Below are positions 1-12,394 of a stretch of 64,000 nt of DNA, piece by piece. A program made the translations under genes and the position numbers. The first letter of the stretch is position 1. Each line of letters starts with the position of its first letter. The stretch is taken from the NCBI RefSeq assembly GCF_963678635.1, contig NC_087066.1, positions 10,444,723 to 10,508,722 of the forward strand. The letters are read 5' to 3'. The notes under the pieces were generated by a model. It was not told the DNA's origin, made no database searches, and saw only the letters and a list, made by a program, of their open reading frames with translations. Origin of the DNA: Symsagittifera roscoffensis (taxonomy: Eukaryota; Xenacoelomorpha; Acoela; Convolutidae).

Positions 1-2544
1 TATAATAAGTAATGAAAAAAGAAGCACAGATTATTTCACAAAAACACCATATTTTAAACCAATATTCAATATAACAAATTACACAAAAAAGCAACAAACA
101 TTTTTAACAATATTTAATTTTGAACATTCACAAATTACACAAATTGAATTTGATAAATTAGCAAAACAACTGTTAAAATATTCATCAGTTTATGCAACAT
201 CAAAATTTGACGTTGGAAAATTTAGTTCATCACTCCACCTTCCGTTAAAACCTGACGCAGTTTTCAAAAAACAAAGAGCAAGTAAAGTACCGATTCACTT
301 ACATGACAAGGTAAATAGATTACTTGACATTTTAGAACAATACGAAATTATCTCACCAGTAAATAAAGAAGAACAACCAAAAGGAAACACTTTTATCAAC
401 CCTGTTATTATTCTAGCAAAAGGTGAATCACTAAAAATAGTTTTAGACGCGAGATATCTCAATTCACTAATTGACGAATCAAAATGCAATTGGCCTATTG
501 AACCAATACAAGTTATCTTAACAAAGATAAACGGTAAATATTTCACAACCGCCGATATGAATAGTGCTTATATTCAAATACCACTAGATGAACAATCACG
601 ACGTTTAACACAATTTGTTATTGGAAACCAACAATATGAATTTAATCGCTTATTCTATGGAATATCCATAGGACCAGCAGCTTTTTCAGCTTTTATGAGT
701 AAAATTTTTAGACCACTAAAACTCAAGAAAAATGCAATCACATATTTAGATGATGTTTTTACGCAATCGCAAACCAAAGACGAGATGTTTATAGTTTTAG
801 AACAATACCATAAGATACTTCAGAACGAAAATCTGAAAGCAGCCCCCAATAAATCACACTTCTTCCTAAGACGCGTTAAATTTTTAAGACATAATATTGA
901 ACAAAACACTATCACTCCATTAAAATCACGCATTGATGCTATTCAAAAACTTCAGCCACCAACAAATAAAAAGAAAATCCAAGAATTCCTTGGAATGTTA
1001 AATTTCTTAAGTAAATATGTTTACAAAATGCAATTATACTTAAGACCCTTCTATAATATCCTCAGACAACAAAATAATTTTGAATGGACCCCTGAACATC
1101 AAACACGGTTTGAAGAAATTAAAAAACTTTTAACTGAACAAATTTCAAATACAATTCCAGATCCAAATCAACCATTCTATGCAATGTGCGATGCTTCAAA
1201 TTTTGGCATCGGCGCAGCATTGCTACAATCACATAGTGGAACAAACAAATTGAACCTTATATCAGCAAATTCACGATTATTCACTCAGGCAGAGCTACGA
1301 CTCTCAACTCTAATGAGAGAATGTACAGCTATAGTTTATACACTTACAGAATATGAATTTCTGATACTTGGGTCAAAACACTCAACAGTTCTATTCACAG
1401 ATCACAAAAGTCAATTCCAAATCATAGAGTTTATAGTTTTCAACTAATTCTAATGAAATTTCCAAACTTACATATAGTTTGGACAGCAGGAAAAAACCTT
1501 GCATTACCAGATACATTAAGTAGAAATACGCCACCTGAACTACTCACAAGAAAAACTACAGTTAAAATACCACAAAATATTAAATTTTATCTCGCAAAAG
1601 ATGAAACATCACCCCGATTAGAATGCAAATATGCAGTAAAAACTGATATTGATCAATCACAGATAAATAACCTACAACTTTTCCCACTTTACTTAGATTG
1701 CCAAAATAATCACTACGAAGTTGACTTACTAGGCACATCAACTTTTAAACCAATTCCATACTCACAATAGATACAAAATAACACTCAACAAAAAAGAATA
1801 AAACAATACTCGCATAAAAAAGACCCTTTTCCATTAATTGAAAAAGAAAACTTAACCGATAAAATAAATTTATCAGGACCACAAGCAAAGGATTTAAAAT
1901 ACACAATCAACCAAGTTTTTGACCTTCATGACCCACTTAACACAATTCCCTTATCAAAACTAGAAATTGACAACATTTTTCTCCCCCCAACAGACAAAAA
2001 TACACTTGAACTTTTAAAACAATATCAAAATCTCGACCCAGTAATTAGACAACTAAAATCATGGCACAAACACAAAACTAAGCCCGTAAAAGCAGATACC
2101 ACAATTTTAGGAAATAAAACACTCCTCCGATATTTCCGAAAATTTAGAAACACAGCAATTGATGAAAATACAGACCTTTTAGAATATCAATTAAATGATT
2201 CTAAAGTTCCTTGTCTTCCTTTAAGTATGATATTAATAGCTTTTAATATCTCACATACACAAAATACTAAAGGACACTCCGGATCAGAAAAAACATACTC
2301 AAACTTTACCCAACATTTTTATTTCCCAAATGCACCAATTTGGATAAAAGTATTATGCAATGATTGTATAATGTGTCCATTGAACAAACCTTATCCAAAT
2401 CAAAAACAAATAGCACAAAAACAAGATTTTAAAGGAAAACGTTTATGTTTTAACCATCGCATTTCATTCGATACAAAAGGACCAATTTTACCATCCGTCA
2501 CCTTCTATATCTCTAACACCAACCTATTAGCCGAAAGACATTAA
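1..2544 (+). pseudogene. Ty3/gypsy-like pol remnant (RT, RNase H, partial integrase), open at the window start
   Basis: This is the polymerase region of a Ty3/gypsy-type retroelement; it enters from outside the window. An open frame runs from base 2 to the stop at 1445-1447. It shows the RT palm motifs in order: the ADMNSAY block near 553, then YLDDVF near 738-755, the FLGMLNFL connection motif near 985, and an RNase H start (CDASNFGIGAALL) near 1188. The RNase H end and LPDTLSRN (about 1500-1525) lie in the next frame, so a single-base indel lies around 1410-1430. That second frame runs to 2544, broken by TAG at 1768-1770. It holds an integrase zinc-binding pattern (H, H, then CNDCIMC near 2350-2375) and the first part of the catalytic core (FDTKGPI near 2467), then the similarity ends. 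The copy cannot make an intact Pol. The strand is A-rich and G-poor. Family assignment is secure from motifs; the clade is not determined. Confidence 0.9.
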
Positions 2545-3198
2545 ATTCCAGGCATATCTATAACTAGAACTTTACAACCTCCAGGTCAAAAATAAGCAAA
2601 CTTGACAACTAAAATAAATACCACCATAAAATTACAACCCGCCCCTATCTAATAACGCAAAGATCAACAATATTTTCCCAACTCAGACCTCAAAAACCCT
2701 CCAACCAAAAATAATAAATTAGCCTAAAAAAAAGAACCATATTCATTTGGCCTAAAGTACAAATATATCAAAAATACCCCAGATCACCCGACAAATAAAA
2801 ATAAAGCAAAGAAGACCTCCCGAACACCATAAAGTTAGCCCCCAACAATTTTTCACAAAACTCAACCCACTTGTCAAAAAATCAATAAATAACTCGACCA
2901 CACTTGAATCTCGCCTCAAACAACAAAAAATATTCGAAACAGAAATCATTTCTTAAATGCTCTTCTCTCGATCAGTCAATATTTAAAAAAAAACAATTTT
3001 AAATCTTTTAATAAACTTTTTCATACTATTCAAACTTTTGTTCATATTTCTATTTGATACTTTTGAAGCTTTGTTAATCATTTTAATAATTTTTGCAACA
3101 TTTTTTTTTTATTTTTCTCTACCCTATTTGAAATATATATCCAACTTTCCCAAATCAATGATCATATTCACAGGTACGATAATCCAAAGTCTATTTAA
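2545..3198 (+). other. degenerate retroelement spacer, no readable gene
   Basis: Between the truncated integrase and the next ORF there are about 650 bases with the same A/C-rich composition. The rest of the integrase core would be expected here but I cannot read it in any frame. I see no other feature. Confidence 0.5.
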
Positions 3199-3387
3199 AT
3201 GATACGAACAATTTTTAGTAGAACAGATATTTTTTTACTAATTTTAATTTTCATCATATTTTTATCATCCCTCATACTGACAATGTGCAAATGTGTAAAA
3301 AAGGCAATAGTCACATTCGCCTTAGCAACAATCCTTCTAATTCTTTTCATTGAACAATACTACAGTAAACATAAATCTTCCCACTAG
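3199..3387 (+). CDS. small hydrophobic ORF inside the retroelement
   Basis: A 62-codon ORF starting with ATG. Residues about 11-30 and 37-52 form two hydrophobic stretches (runs of I, L, F) separated by a short basic/cysteine segment (CKCVKK), so a two-pass membrane peptide is possible. It lies between the decayed integrase and the Pro/Ser/Thr-rich ORF, where retroelements sometimes carry accessory membrane proteins. Its short length in a T-rich tract means it could be chance. I recognise no family. Confidence 0.25.
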   Translation: MIRTIFSRTDIFLLILIFIIFLSSLILTMCKCVKKAIVTFALATILLILFIEQYYSKHKSSH

Positions 3388-3389
3388 AA

Positions 3390-4526
3390 AAAATCAATAG
3401 AACACTTTCAAAAATTGCTAACCAACAACCACAAAATCAGTCTTTACCGACATCATCCCAAGAAAATCCAGCAAAACCCACAACTACCCAAAACCCCCAA
3501 ACATCCACACGAATTTCTTTTCAAGATAATCCATACACTTTTGAAGAACGCCACGCTCGCTTATCCGAACCATTAGAACCAGTTCAGCGACAGGCACCCC
3601 TAAGTGAACCAACATATAACTTGTACCCCACATTACCACAAGAATTAAGCGGAATAAGAAACATTAGTCAAAACCAAAATACAATCGAAATAAATAGACA
3701 AATTATACATCCACGACGAAACAGAAATTTTCAAACCCCCAGAGTTCATTTTGATATACCCCATTCACCAACACCAACTACTTCAGAAAACCCAAATAGT
3801 ACATTACCAGAAACTCCCCCACTCCTTTAACAACGTAGCACCTCAAGTATACCCTCAGATTACTTAGGTTCAACACCAACATCTGAGCAAATACGTGCAA
3901 ATCCCGTTAACCTCCCCAATCCCAACGCACAACTACCATATTGGACAACACACTCATATACACAAGGTGAACCAAACTTAGTAAACGACCCAATAGATAT
4001 TTCTACGGATACAACACTATCATCACTACCAGAAACATTAAGACTACCATCAACACCATCATTAAGTCAAATTTCACCGACGCTATTCCCTTTAAATTTT
4101 CCAAATAACCTCGACGCTAGATATCGAGAACAATCATCAACAAATATCCCTTTACGATTCGATTGGAACACATTCGTAGCACCTCCCCCATTATTTGGAC
4201 AACATCAGGAAAGTAACCGACTCCACAGTTGGGCACTCAATAGACTACAATATAGACAAGATATCCACGAGGATATTCGTGACCACAATATTCAAATACT
4301 TCAACAAAATAGTCTCCAATTAAAATTCGAAATCACGATCAAACTTAATAATATTGTTCAAAATCCCTATCCATTAAATCCACCAAATATAACAGCTCAA
4401 TCGCTACCACCACCGTTTATAACAACTGAAGTAATATATAAATACGACAGATATACCAAAAACACAATTGGTTACATCACATTTTATAACCCATACTCAG
4501 GATTATCATACACATGTATACTCTAA
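3390..4526 (+). pseudogene. Pro/Ser/Thr-rich retroelement ORF of unknown function, one in-frame stop
   Basis: One reading frame stays open from about 3390 to the stop at 4524-4526 except for TAA at 3828-3830, giving about 375 codons. The first two thirds are low in complexity and rich in P, S, T, Q and N. The last third is more globular, with a conserved-looking stretch containing FDWNTFVAPPPLFG and an acidic/aromatic C-terminus. It overlaps the envelope-like ORF by 13 bases (ATG at 4514), a compact arrangement typical of retroelements. It could be a Gag-like or accessory protein; I see no zinc knuckle or other diagnostic motif. The internal stop makes this copy defective unless read through. 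Confidence 0.45.
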
Positions 4527-7026
4527 GAATATTAAAGTTTCAACACATCTTTTTTCTAATATTTTCCGACCAAAACACAAATCCTTTTCCTCGCACAGGA
4601 CCCCAAGATTTATTAGTAACACACTACGATTGTGAAGAAAACGAACAAAAAACACTGCATAAATATGCAATAAATCAAGTATCACAACGCAAAACAGAAC
4701 CACAAGCTATCGAAACTACAAATGTAATAGCAACATTATATTCAAAAGCCCGAGCAACAACAGTCATAGGATACAAATTTACAGCAACATTTTCCGAAAA
4801 GAAAGTAGATTGTTCACGAGTTTCAAACGGAAATAAAAACCGACTTGACCACGAATCGTTTTACCAAAGTAACATAGAACGACTTTTACATCTAAATCCC
4901 GATGATTGTAAAAATGAATTACTCAGACTAAACCTAACAAGAAACAAAAACACAGACAGAAAATTAGTAAATTTTTAAGTCTTTGCCGATTCTGTATATC
5001 AAGCAGAACTTGAACGATATCAAGGACATATAAAATTAGACGAAAAATATCCATACAACGGCGCACACGGAAGATTAACTTATGACATACACGATAAACA
5101 TTGGATACCACACATTGGAATAAATGACCCCTCAAACTGCAAAGCAGACACAAAAAATAAAGGATGTCAACAAATAATGTTTTTTGATTGGAAAATACAA
5201 CTCACACGAGATTTATCTGATAACACAATGATCTATCAAGGAATTAGATTACCTTGCAAAAATGATCAAGGTTATTGTGACCCTACAACAAGGACCCAAG
5301 CACCAATTGTTTGATTTCCCGAAGATACATGCACAACATTTCAAGTAGCAAAAATACACGCCCGAATGATAAAATTCCACGAAAAATATTTTATTGAATC
5401 AATCCCATACGAACACGTGAACCCATCTCGTAAACAAAGCACTGATTTCAAAATCATCCATGATATAGAAAATAAATTAACACGTTTTCAAATCTATCAA
5501 GAAACAGAATTTGCATGTAAATTTAGCAATCCACTTTATAAATCACAATACTGTGAAATACTTAACGAATACGAAAAAGGTTTCGACATGACCACTGAAA
5601 AAATAAAAATTGACCCTTATGCCACGAGTCACCCTATAAATGAAGGAATATCATACATACCAGTTAACTTTCAAAAAAGCACAGGTCAACCTGGTGGAAA
5701 ACTAAAAGCACATGACAGTAAAAGCACACGTTTACACGAACTATCACTAATGGATAGCACCTATTTTGGTAATATTCATTATGATATCCACTTAGATATG
5801 AAGTTAGACTACACAATTAGTCGAATTTTTCAAGAAATGTCACTCTCCGAATTAGAAACACTTCATCAACTATGCGAATTGGAAAGAACACAAATCCTAC
5901 AATCACTCGCATTAGCAGTACTAAAAATACCTTACGCAGGATACTTATTATCAGGAAATAGATCAAATTTTCTAGATTACGAAGGAAACATTTTATGGTT
6001 TTGAACTTGCACCAAAAAAGTATCACCATTATATGTTTTCGAAGATAAACGTTGTTATAAAAGAATCCATAAATTCTATAAAAATAAAGTACATTTTGTA
6101 GACACACTTTCAAGACGAACATATTTTTGGGATACCGCAGTCCCATGTGGATCAGAAATTAGCCACAATATATTACAATTAAATCCCGATGAGGATAAAT
6201 ACTATCTCCTTACACCATACCCTACATTAATGCAATCACTCAAAAAATTTTCACCCGAAAGCATCAGAGCCATTGCTCGTAACCCAAATATTGATTTACA
6301 ATTAATTGGAATATATTCTAAGTCAGACATCCAGCATCACATTAGAACACAACAATTTCAAGAATTATTAACACAAATGGACACAATACAAAAACAATCA
6401 ATTGACCAGAATTTGAGAAAACTTGCCGAAACCGCAGGTTTTGCAGACATTTATACACAAGACTATAGCGGATATTTTAAAGTTATCAAAGACTACATAT
6501 ATTTAAACGGTGAAAAATACAGACCACAAGATATTTCACCTATAAATATTTTCAGTTTTGTCACCCTAAAGAACGAAATTTTAGCTTTTCTAAGATGGCC
6601 CTATTACATCTTAGAAAAATTAACTATCTATACGCAATGTTTAACTTTATAGGATTTCTTTTTTCACTGTTAAAAGGAATCTATAACACATGCGCTATAC
6701 ATACACAAGTAAACAGACAAGCAAGTGTAGCACGTATACTATTTGCAGGATTTTTTGGAAATTTTTCATCATCAATAAACAAAATACTTTTAGATGCACA
6801 AATAAAAGAATATAATACAAAAATATCCACGAGACCAAGCACATACAATGAAGAACATAATAATGTAGATACAACACCTACAGCACCACAGATACCACCC
6901 CTACCACAAAACCATCCATTATCATTAGTTCCCCGTAATTTTCGAAACTTAGCAATTACACATAATCCAAATTTTAGACCAAAAACAACACATCCAACAC
7001 ATAATACCGCATCATTCATAAAATGA
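4514..7026 (+). pseudogene. envelope-glycoprotein-like ORF of the retroelement, broken
   Basis: From the ATG at 4514 one frame can be followed to 6652 (713 codons) through three stops: TAA 4976-4978, TGA 5312-5314 and TGA 6002-6004. A second frame (6595-7026) then supplies a hydrophobic stretch and a Pro/Thr-rich tail, so a frameshift separates ectodomain and tail. The N-terminus is hydrophobic (FQHIFFLIF), like a signal peptide. The body is cysteine-rich, including a WF-stop-TC block and a CYKRIHKFY...VPCGSE region. Position after pol, signal-like start, cysteines and late hydrophobic segment suit a class of LTR-element Env. The cysteine pattern reminds me of glycoproteins captured from mononega-like (chuvirus-type) viruses by other LTR elements, but I cannot confirm this. 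The copy is not functional as it stands. Confidence 0.5.
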
Positions 7027-8934
7027 TAATACATACGAACAAATTATATAACAACCTCACACCACCACTTTTCAGTCTCAAAATAATCCTTTTTTTAGCC
7101 CACGGTGAGCCGACATCTTGGATCCCTCCATCGCTCAAATTCCCACCCAGCCAACCTCCAAACTCCAATCCCAATAATCCGACTTTTTGCTTTCCCACCA
7201 CCCGATTTTCCGATTATTAATATATCATCAAGCACGAATTCTGATACTAACTCAGATATTTCAGTTTTATACTCTATCTCTTAATTAGACAATCCTAATG
7301 TAGAAACCCCTGACGAATTTGCAGACTCCATCTCCATCCATGACGAACCATCTCCATCAAATGATAATCAGACCAACTCCTCAGTTTTTTCAAAACCCAC
7401 CTTTCAACCAATTCCATCAAATCATTCACTCCCATCCGTTTCCACTCCTTCTTATGCTTCGCAAGTGACCCCGACCTATTCTCCACTTCATTCCGACAGA
7501 TCATATATAATAATTCTCCAGATACCCCCTAAATTTCCCAGGAACTCGATATTTTTGTTACCCTACAACAACAATTAATACACCCTAACACCCTCACAAT
7601 ACATCAACTATCATCCACAAAAGAATCCTCAAACCCACCTACTCCTACACCCTCCTCAGCTTACACTGCATCAATCACACAATCATCCACATCCACCGAA
7701 ACACCTAGTAGCGCTCACCGAGCTTATCGCACTTTTAAACGAAAATTCCCAAATCACCCACTCTCGACCAAACCCGGAACAGCCTGCGAATATATTAATC
7801 ACCCGCAACACACTAACACGAAAAATTTTCTTACAATCACCTTACCCTCATTTCCACAATATACATTAAACACACCTAACGATACTAATGACACACGTAG
7901 TCTTGTAGATGAACATATTTTAATGCCAACACTTCATTGGACAGCTTATTATCATTTTACTAACCCCCTTTGCCTACCACTAACTAATACTCATGACAAC
8001 ATAGAAAAGAACAAAGACATGTTATATAGACTCACCACAACACTAAGACCTCGACAATTTACTTACGTCGGATACAAAAAATTACTAAAAACATTCACTT
8101 TACCCGAGCTAACGAATTCACAATAGAATATTACGCCCATAATATCATCCGACCTAATCAAGACCAATTTTTAGATGAAGACCGCTTCGCTAACCCGCAA
8201 CTAACAGAAAAATTTTTCATAAAAACATCATACGTGTTCACATTTAATATTTTTGATAGAAAGTATGATCACATCATTTCAGAATCACTAGCTGATATTC
8301 AAGCTTACGCAAGTTTCCACGACAAATTTCAGTTATTTTCACTAACCTTTCACTTTCTTTCACCACATGAACGCGATTTGCACTGTTCCCACGATATTAT
8401 GTTACGCACTAAACAAACCCACACATATACATACTATCGTTTTATACAAAATCATTTTGATTTGCATACCCCATCAAGACAACCTCACCATTGTTTTCAG
8501 TTTCTTAACTCAAAATACACGTCACCATTTTTCCTTAATTTTAAATATTGCATCAAAGATACTAACCTCCACGGCATCCTCCGCAACTATGACCCATTTA
8601 CCCAAATGAATATGTTTTGTCCCATCACGAAGACCTTCAGTGCCGAAGAATCCAGACCCTTCCTTATCCCGCATGAATTCATCCAGCCTATTGAAATACC
8701 CATATTAGAATTTAATCACAATACTAAATATAATCATAAAATATATAACCTTATTCAAAACTAACCTTACGAGTTTGCAGTAGGCACCGAAGAACTAAAA
8801 TCCATTAAAGCACTTCAATTGCTTTGGCCACTACTACAAACTAAAAACATCATACGCATACTAGCAAAATTACTAACAACATCAGATATGATACACGACA
8901 TCTTCCCCCACGGCTTTTTCCCAGAAGATTAAGG
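7027..8934 (+). pseudogene. second unknown ORF downstream of the envelope-like gene, broken
   Basis: After the envelope-like tail the strand stays protein-like. A Pro/Ser/Thr-rich part (about 7030-7850) leads into a more globular part in frame 7923-8126, which continues in another frame from about 8105 through 8234-8764 and, past TAA at 8762-8764, to the final TAA at 8930-8932. At least one frameshift and one stop break it. The globular part is rich in F, Y, H and I, with no motif I recognise. A typical Ty3/gypsy errantivirus ends with env, so an extra ORF before the 3' LTR is unusual. The layout (low-complexity start, folded end) resembles the ORF at 3390-4526, but I could not show homology. 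A consensus splice donor follows directly at 8933. Confidence 0.35.
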
Positions 8935-9861
8935 TAAGTATAATTTGAAATAATCTTAACTAATAAATTTCAATTAGTATTAACCATTTTTTATCAATGT
9001 TTGATCTATATTTTTAGTCTTTACATCACAATCACCTACAAAACAGAAAAGAAAAAGAAAAATACAATTTGTCAAATTATCTTGAAATTTATTAAATTCT
9101 TGCACTGAATAATGTAATAAAATTCATACCAAATGTAGTAATTTCATTTATAAATTTTTTCCCCGTGAAGCAGTAAAATTAAATACGATGAAAATTTATA
9201 ATTTTAAATTTCCCCAAAACGCAGTAAAATTCAAATTCTATGCAATAAATTGATAAAATGAGAAAGCAGTACGAACCTTTTCAAATATTTTCATTCACTC
9301 GCACAAGAATTCTATCCAAACTCGCACAGCTTGCCCTCGAAGAATTGTTTAAATAATAATTTTTAGTTTCACGTTTTCACACTCAACAACTCTAACAACA
9401 ATAACAAGTTTCAAACTTTCCTTTAACCCGGTTGGAAAGGAATTATATACTAAACCAAACTAACCAACGCAGCTTACTAAACACCACAAATCATAAAATA
9501 ACAGCATGACTATAAAAAGAGAATCAACAGTACCCAAACAGGATTAACCCAGTTTAAAACTGGATAATTTATTCTTTTGAAGACTATTATAAAGTCTAAG
9601 AAAGAAATAATAAAACACAAAAAAGTCGCAAGACAAACCCATACCAAAAACAATTTGATTTTTGAAAAAAGGACACAACCAAAGTAACATAAGAACGACC
9701 AACATAAACCCAACATAAAACGTTATCACAAAACAGGACCTCTCAAAGAAACAGCATGAAATCATACTCCCACTCCTGGCTTAACCCACCAGAGAGGACG
9801 TCCTGAGCATGCTCTATAGCCGGCCTAACCCACCGCGCTACATCCACGCTTTGTGACCACA
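8935..9861 (+). other. non-coding tail of the retroelement, probably including the LTR start
   Basis: No ORF of note. Two short similar blocks carry the motif GCAGTAAAATT (near 9171 and 9221), with a weaker third near 9264. A purine run lies near 9050-9066. The 5' boundary of the 3' LTR must lie in here but I could not fix it, because the second LTR copy in the window is cut off at 64000. Confidence 0.35.
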
Positions 9862-10927
9862 CTTCTATTTTTAATAAGAGGTACTCAAGGGTGAGTAACT
9901 CTTCAAAATAACCGAACTAAAACAAAACGCTTTCGCGAAAACAACTAACTGAATTCATGATTAAAAAACCGAACTAACCTAATTTTATAAAATGTAAATT
10001 ATACTTTGCAGTATATAGATCATACACAACAACAAAGATGAACATCCAAAGACTAGATGATCCCATCACACTCGCACAAAAGAATGGCTAAACACAACCG
10101 ACATGCCGTCCACAATCACGACTCAAAGGATTTAGAGTACGACTTGACTTCGCAGAAAAGGACTTCATCGAACTAGACCAATGACCACCTCGATGTTCAA
10201 GTATACGTACAGATCCGAGTTACAAGGCATCCCTTCCACACACGATCTTCACGCCATTCCCAGACGAGGTTGCACACAAAACAAGTTCTCTACATACTAC
10301 AGAAAAACCCGTCATAGCAAACCATTTTGAAATCGGATTGATTTAATTGGGGATCACAGTCGTTGTCGAATGACGACATAATAATTTCCTGTCCATAATT
10401 CCAGCGTCCTGGAACTTCCTTAACCAAGAGGGACCGGACAAGAAAATGATGTTCACCAAATACCAACGGTCATCATCCATCCTTCAAATTGCAGAAAGAT
10501 AATTCTTAAAAACTCTGTAAAAGCCGGATGGGTGGAACCTGATTTAAACTACATTTTATTATTGGATAAGTTAGATATTTTACCACTGTAAAGTATTTAA
10601 TATTAACCAATCATAATCCATCCAACTAACAACCCACTTATTTGTAAGTGCTGAAATTACTTGTAATTTCAGCACCAGAGAGATTTGAATTTAACTTAGA
10701 AATTAGTTGCCTCTCCAAGAGAACTTCAGCAGTCGCAATAAGCCAGTATACTCTAGATCCATTGAGCCTAGCAGAGACTAGTTAAACACCCTGAGACTAA
10801 TAGATATAAGAGTAAGATTAGGATCGGTATTAGACTAAGAAGTTGCACGAATCTATCCGGCCGAAAATAAGATAGCGTGACGAGCAGACGGTTTACCCTA
10901 TCCAAAATTACTCTATGAGTTAACCCA
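9862..10927 (+). repeat. LTR of the Ty3/gypsy-like element (3' LTR, 5' boundary not resolved)
   Basis: This stretch is the reverse complement of 62947-64000, matching over its whole length with scattered substitutions and indels. Its position after the plus-strand coding region makes it the element's 3' LTR. Similarity ends at ATGAGTTAACCCA on this side, giving a CA end at about 10927. It contains a perfect 28-base palindrome (10648-10675) that the other copy also keeps. The minimum length is 1066 bp. I found no target-site duplication because the 5' end of the element is outside the window. Confidence 0.7.
10648..10675. other. perfect 28-base inverted repeat within the LTR
   Basis: GTGCTGAAATTAC is followed by TT and then its exact reverse complement, giving a 13-bp stem. 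The same palindrome is preserved in the inverted LTR copy at 63200-63227. It would form a stable hairpin in LTR RNA or single-stranded DNA. Confidence 0.85.
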
Positions 10928-11005
10928 AGACAAACTTAACTCAATTGTTATACAATAATTTTGATGCTTATATATGTGAGCTGGGGAAAAAGTGAAAGAG
11001 AAAAG

Positions 11006-11207
11006 GGCTCTTTTTCCTTCCCCCACCCACCTCACTCAAACATGAATTTTATCATCTAAGGAGTGGTTTTACAAGGTTATTTATGAAGACCAAACTTGTT
11101 TGTCATGGCTTAATCAGTCGGCATGTCAATTTTCATGATAATCGGAAGAAGCGAACAATAAATTCAAATATAAAGATTTGCAGGTGGGGGGGGGAGGAAA
11201 AAGAGCC
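11006..11207 (+). mobile_element. 202-bp hAT-like MITE (type 1), complete
   Basis: Terminal inverted repeats are GGCTCTTTTTCC on the left and GGAAAAAGAGCC on the right, each continuing into a run of C or G (CCCCCACC / GGTGGGGG). It is flanked by 8-bp duplications with one mismatch (GAGAAAAG at 10998-11005, AAGAAAAG at 11208-11215). An 8-bp TSD fits the hAT superfamily. There is no coding capacity, so mobilisation in trans is inferred. Confidence 0.75.
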
Positions 11208-11964
11208 AAGAAAAGAACCAAATCCATTACTTGTTTCTGTCGCTGTTTTTTAAAGAAAAAAACTTTTTGTTTCAACAATGACAGATCCAGAAAAATTACT
11301 AAAACAACACGTGCAAAGCGGCGAAACTATCCTTGACTAATAATTTTATCTTTTTAGCAGTCTCTCATTGCCAATGGAATTGCAAAGCCGTCGAGTTCTG
11401 GGTGTTTTACTATCATCTTGTGTCGTTTCATTGTTACTCGCACAGCGATCATACATACAATCGGCCACAACAAAGCATGTTAAGAATAATCCACTGGTTT
11501 AAAATTACGATTTGTGCCGGCATTCATTATATAGCAAAATTAGGAGCGAAAAGAGGGTTTGGTAGAATACTCTTCCTCGGGATTTTGTGACCCCATGACA
11601 ACTAGGATGTTTGCCTCAATAACTATTTTCTGACGCATCCATTCGCTGTAAAAATCCGTTCGACTTAAATTTTTTTCGGTATTTTCCATTTTAGACCTCC
11701 CAAATTTATAGATCGCTGAATGGAGGTAGATAGGCTAAATTTGTTCTAGGCTGAGGGGATCATAATAGGATAAACTCAAAAGTTGTGAAGCGCCCATAAA
11801 AAATATATTGGTAATAAATTACAAAATAATAATCAAATAAGGATATAAAATAGATAAGAATCAAATAAAATGGTATTTGTTGTTATGGAATTAATCAAAA
11901 ATAATGGCAACTATTCAATTTCATGGGCTAAAGTTGCATCTATATTGCATTATAATGACAAAAA
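11208..11964. other. intergenic, no gene seen
   Basis: Only an 85-codon ORF without recognisable motifs (11333-11590) lies here, and I do not call it a gene. No repeat structure was evident. Confidence 0.4.
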
Positions 11965-12158
11965 TTATGTAAGCCCCCCTCCCCACCTCACATGAGCATC
12001 AAATTTATGGTTTGAACGAGTAGTTTTACAAGGTTAATTATGAAGACCAAATTTGCATCTCCTTAATAGTCCGTATGCCAATTTTCAAAATAATCGATAA
12101 TTGTGAACAAATTCTTCATTAGTAAAACTTTGCATGTGGGGAAAAAGGAAAAAGAGCC
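11965..12158 (+). mobile_element. hAT-like MITE type 1, diverged copy
   Basis: The internal sequence (ACAAGGTTAATTATGAAGAC and the CCGTATGCCAATTTTC block) matches the element at 11006-11207. The right end GGAAAAAGAGCC is kept and the left end is eroded. It abuts the type 2 element that follows. Confidence 0.6.
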
Positions 12159-12166
12159 TATCTTTT

Positions 12167-12383
12167 GGCTCTTTTCTGGTTCCCAATCATTCAAATTCAA
12201 TTTTAAAAAGCTTGTTTAACGTTGTCATAGTGCAAGGAAGTTTGGCATGGTGAACAAATGATCAACTGTGAACAGATTTCTTCATCGTACAGTACATCAA
12301 AGCTTTACGAATTTAGCCGTAATAACACGCAAAACAAACATAAAATTCGATATTTTGAGAGATGGGGGGAGTAGAAAAGAGCC
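12167..12383 (+). mobile_element. 217-bp hAT-like MITE (type 2), complete
   Basis: It begins GGCTCTTTTCTGG and ends AGTAGAAAAGAGCC. It is flanked by 8-bp duplications with one mismatch (TATCTTTT 12159-12166, CATCTTTT 12384-12391). Its ends resemble type 1 but the interior differs (TTTGGCATGGTGAACAAA block), so it is a sister family probably moved by the same transposase. Confidence 0.7.
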
Positions 12384-12394
12384 CATCTTTTATC

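Noticed and set aside
9780-9860. tRNA-like sequence on the minus strand (TAGCGCGGTGGGTTAGG)
   Set aside because: An A-box-like match only; there is no B box at the proper distance and no acceptor stem.
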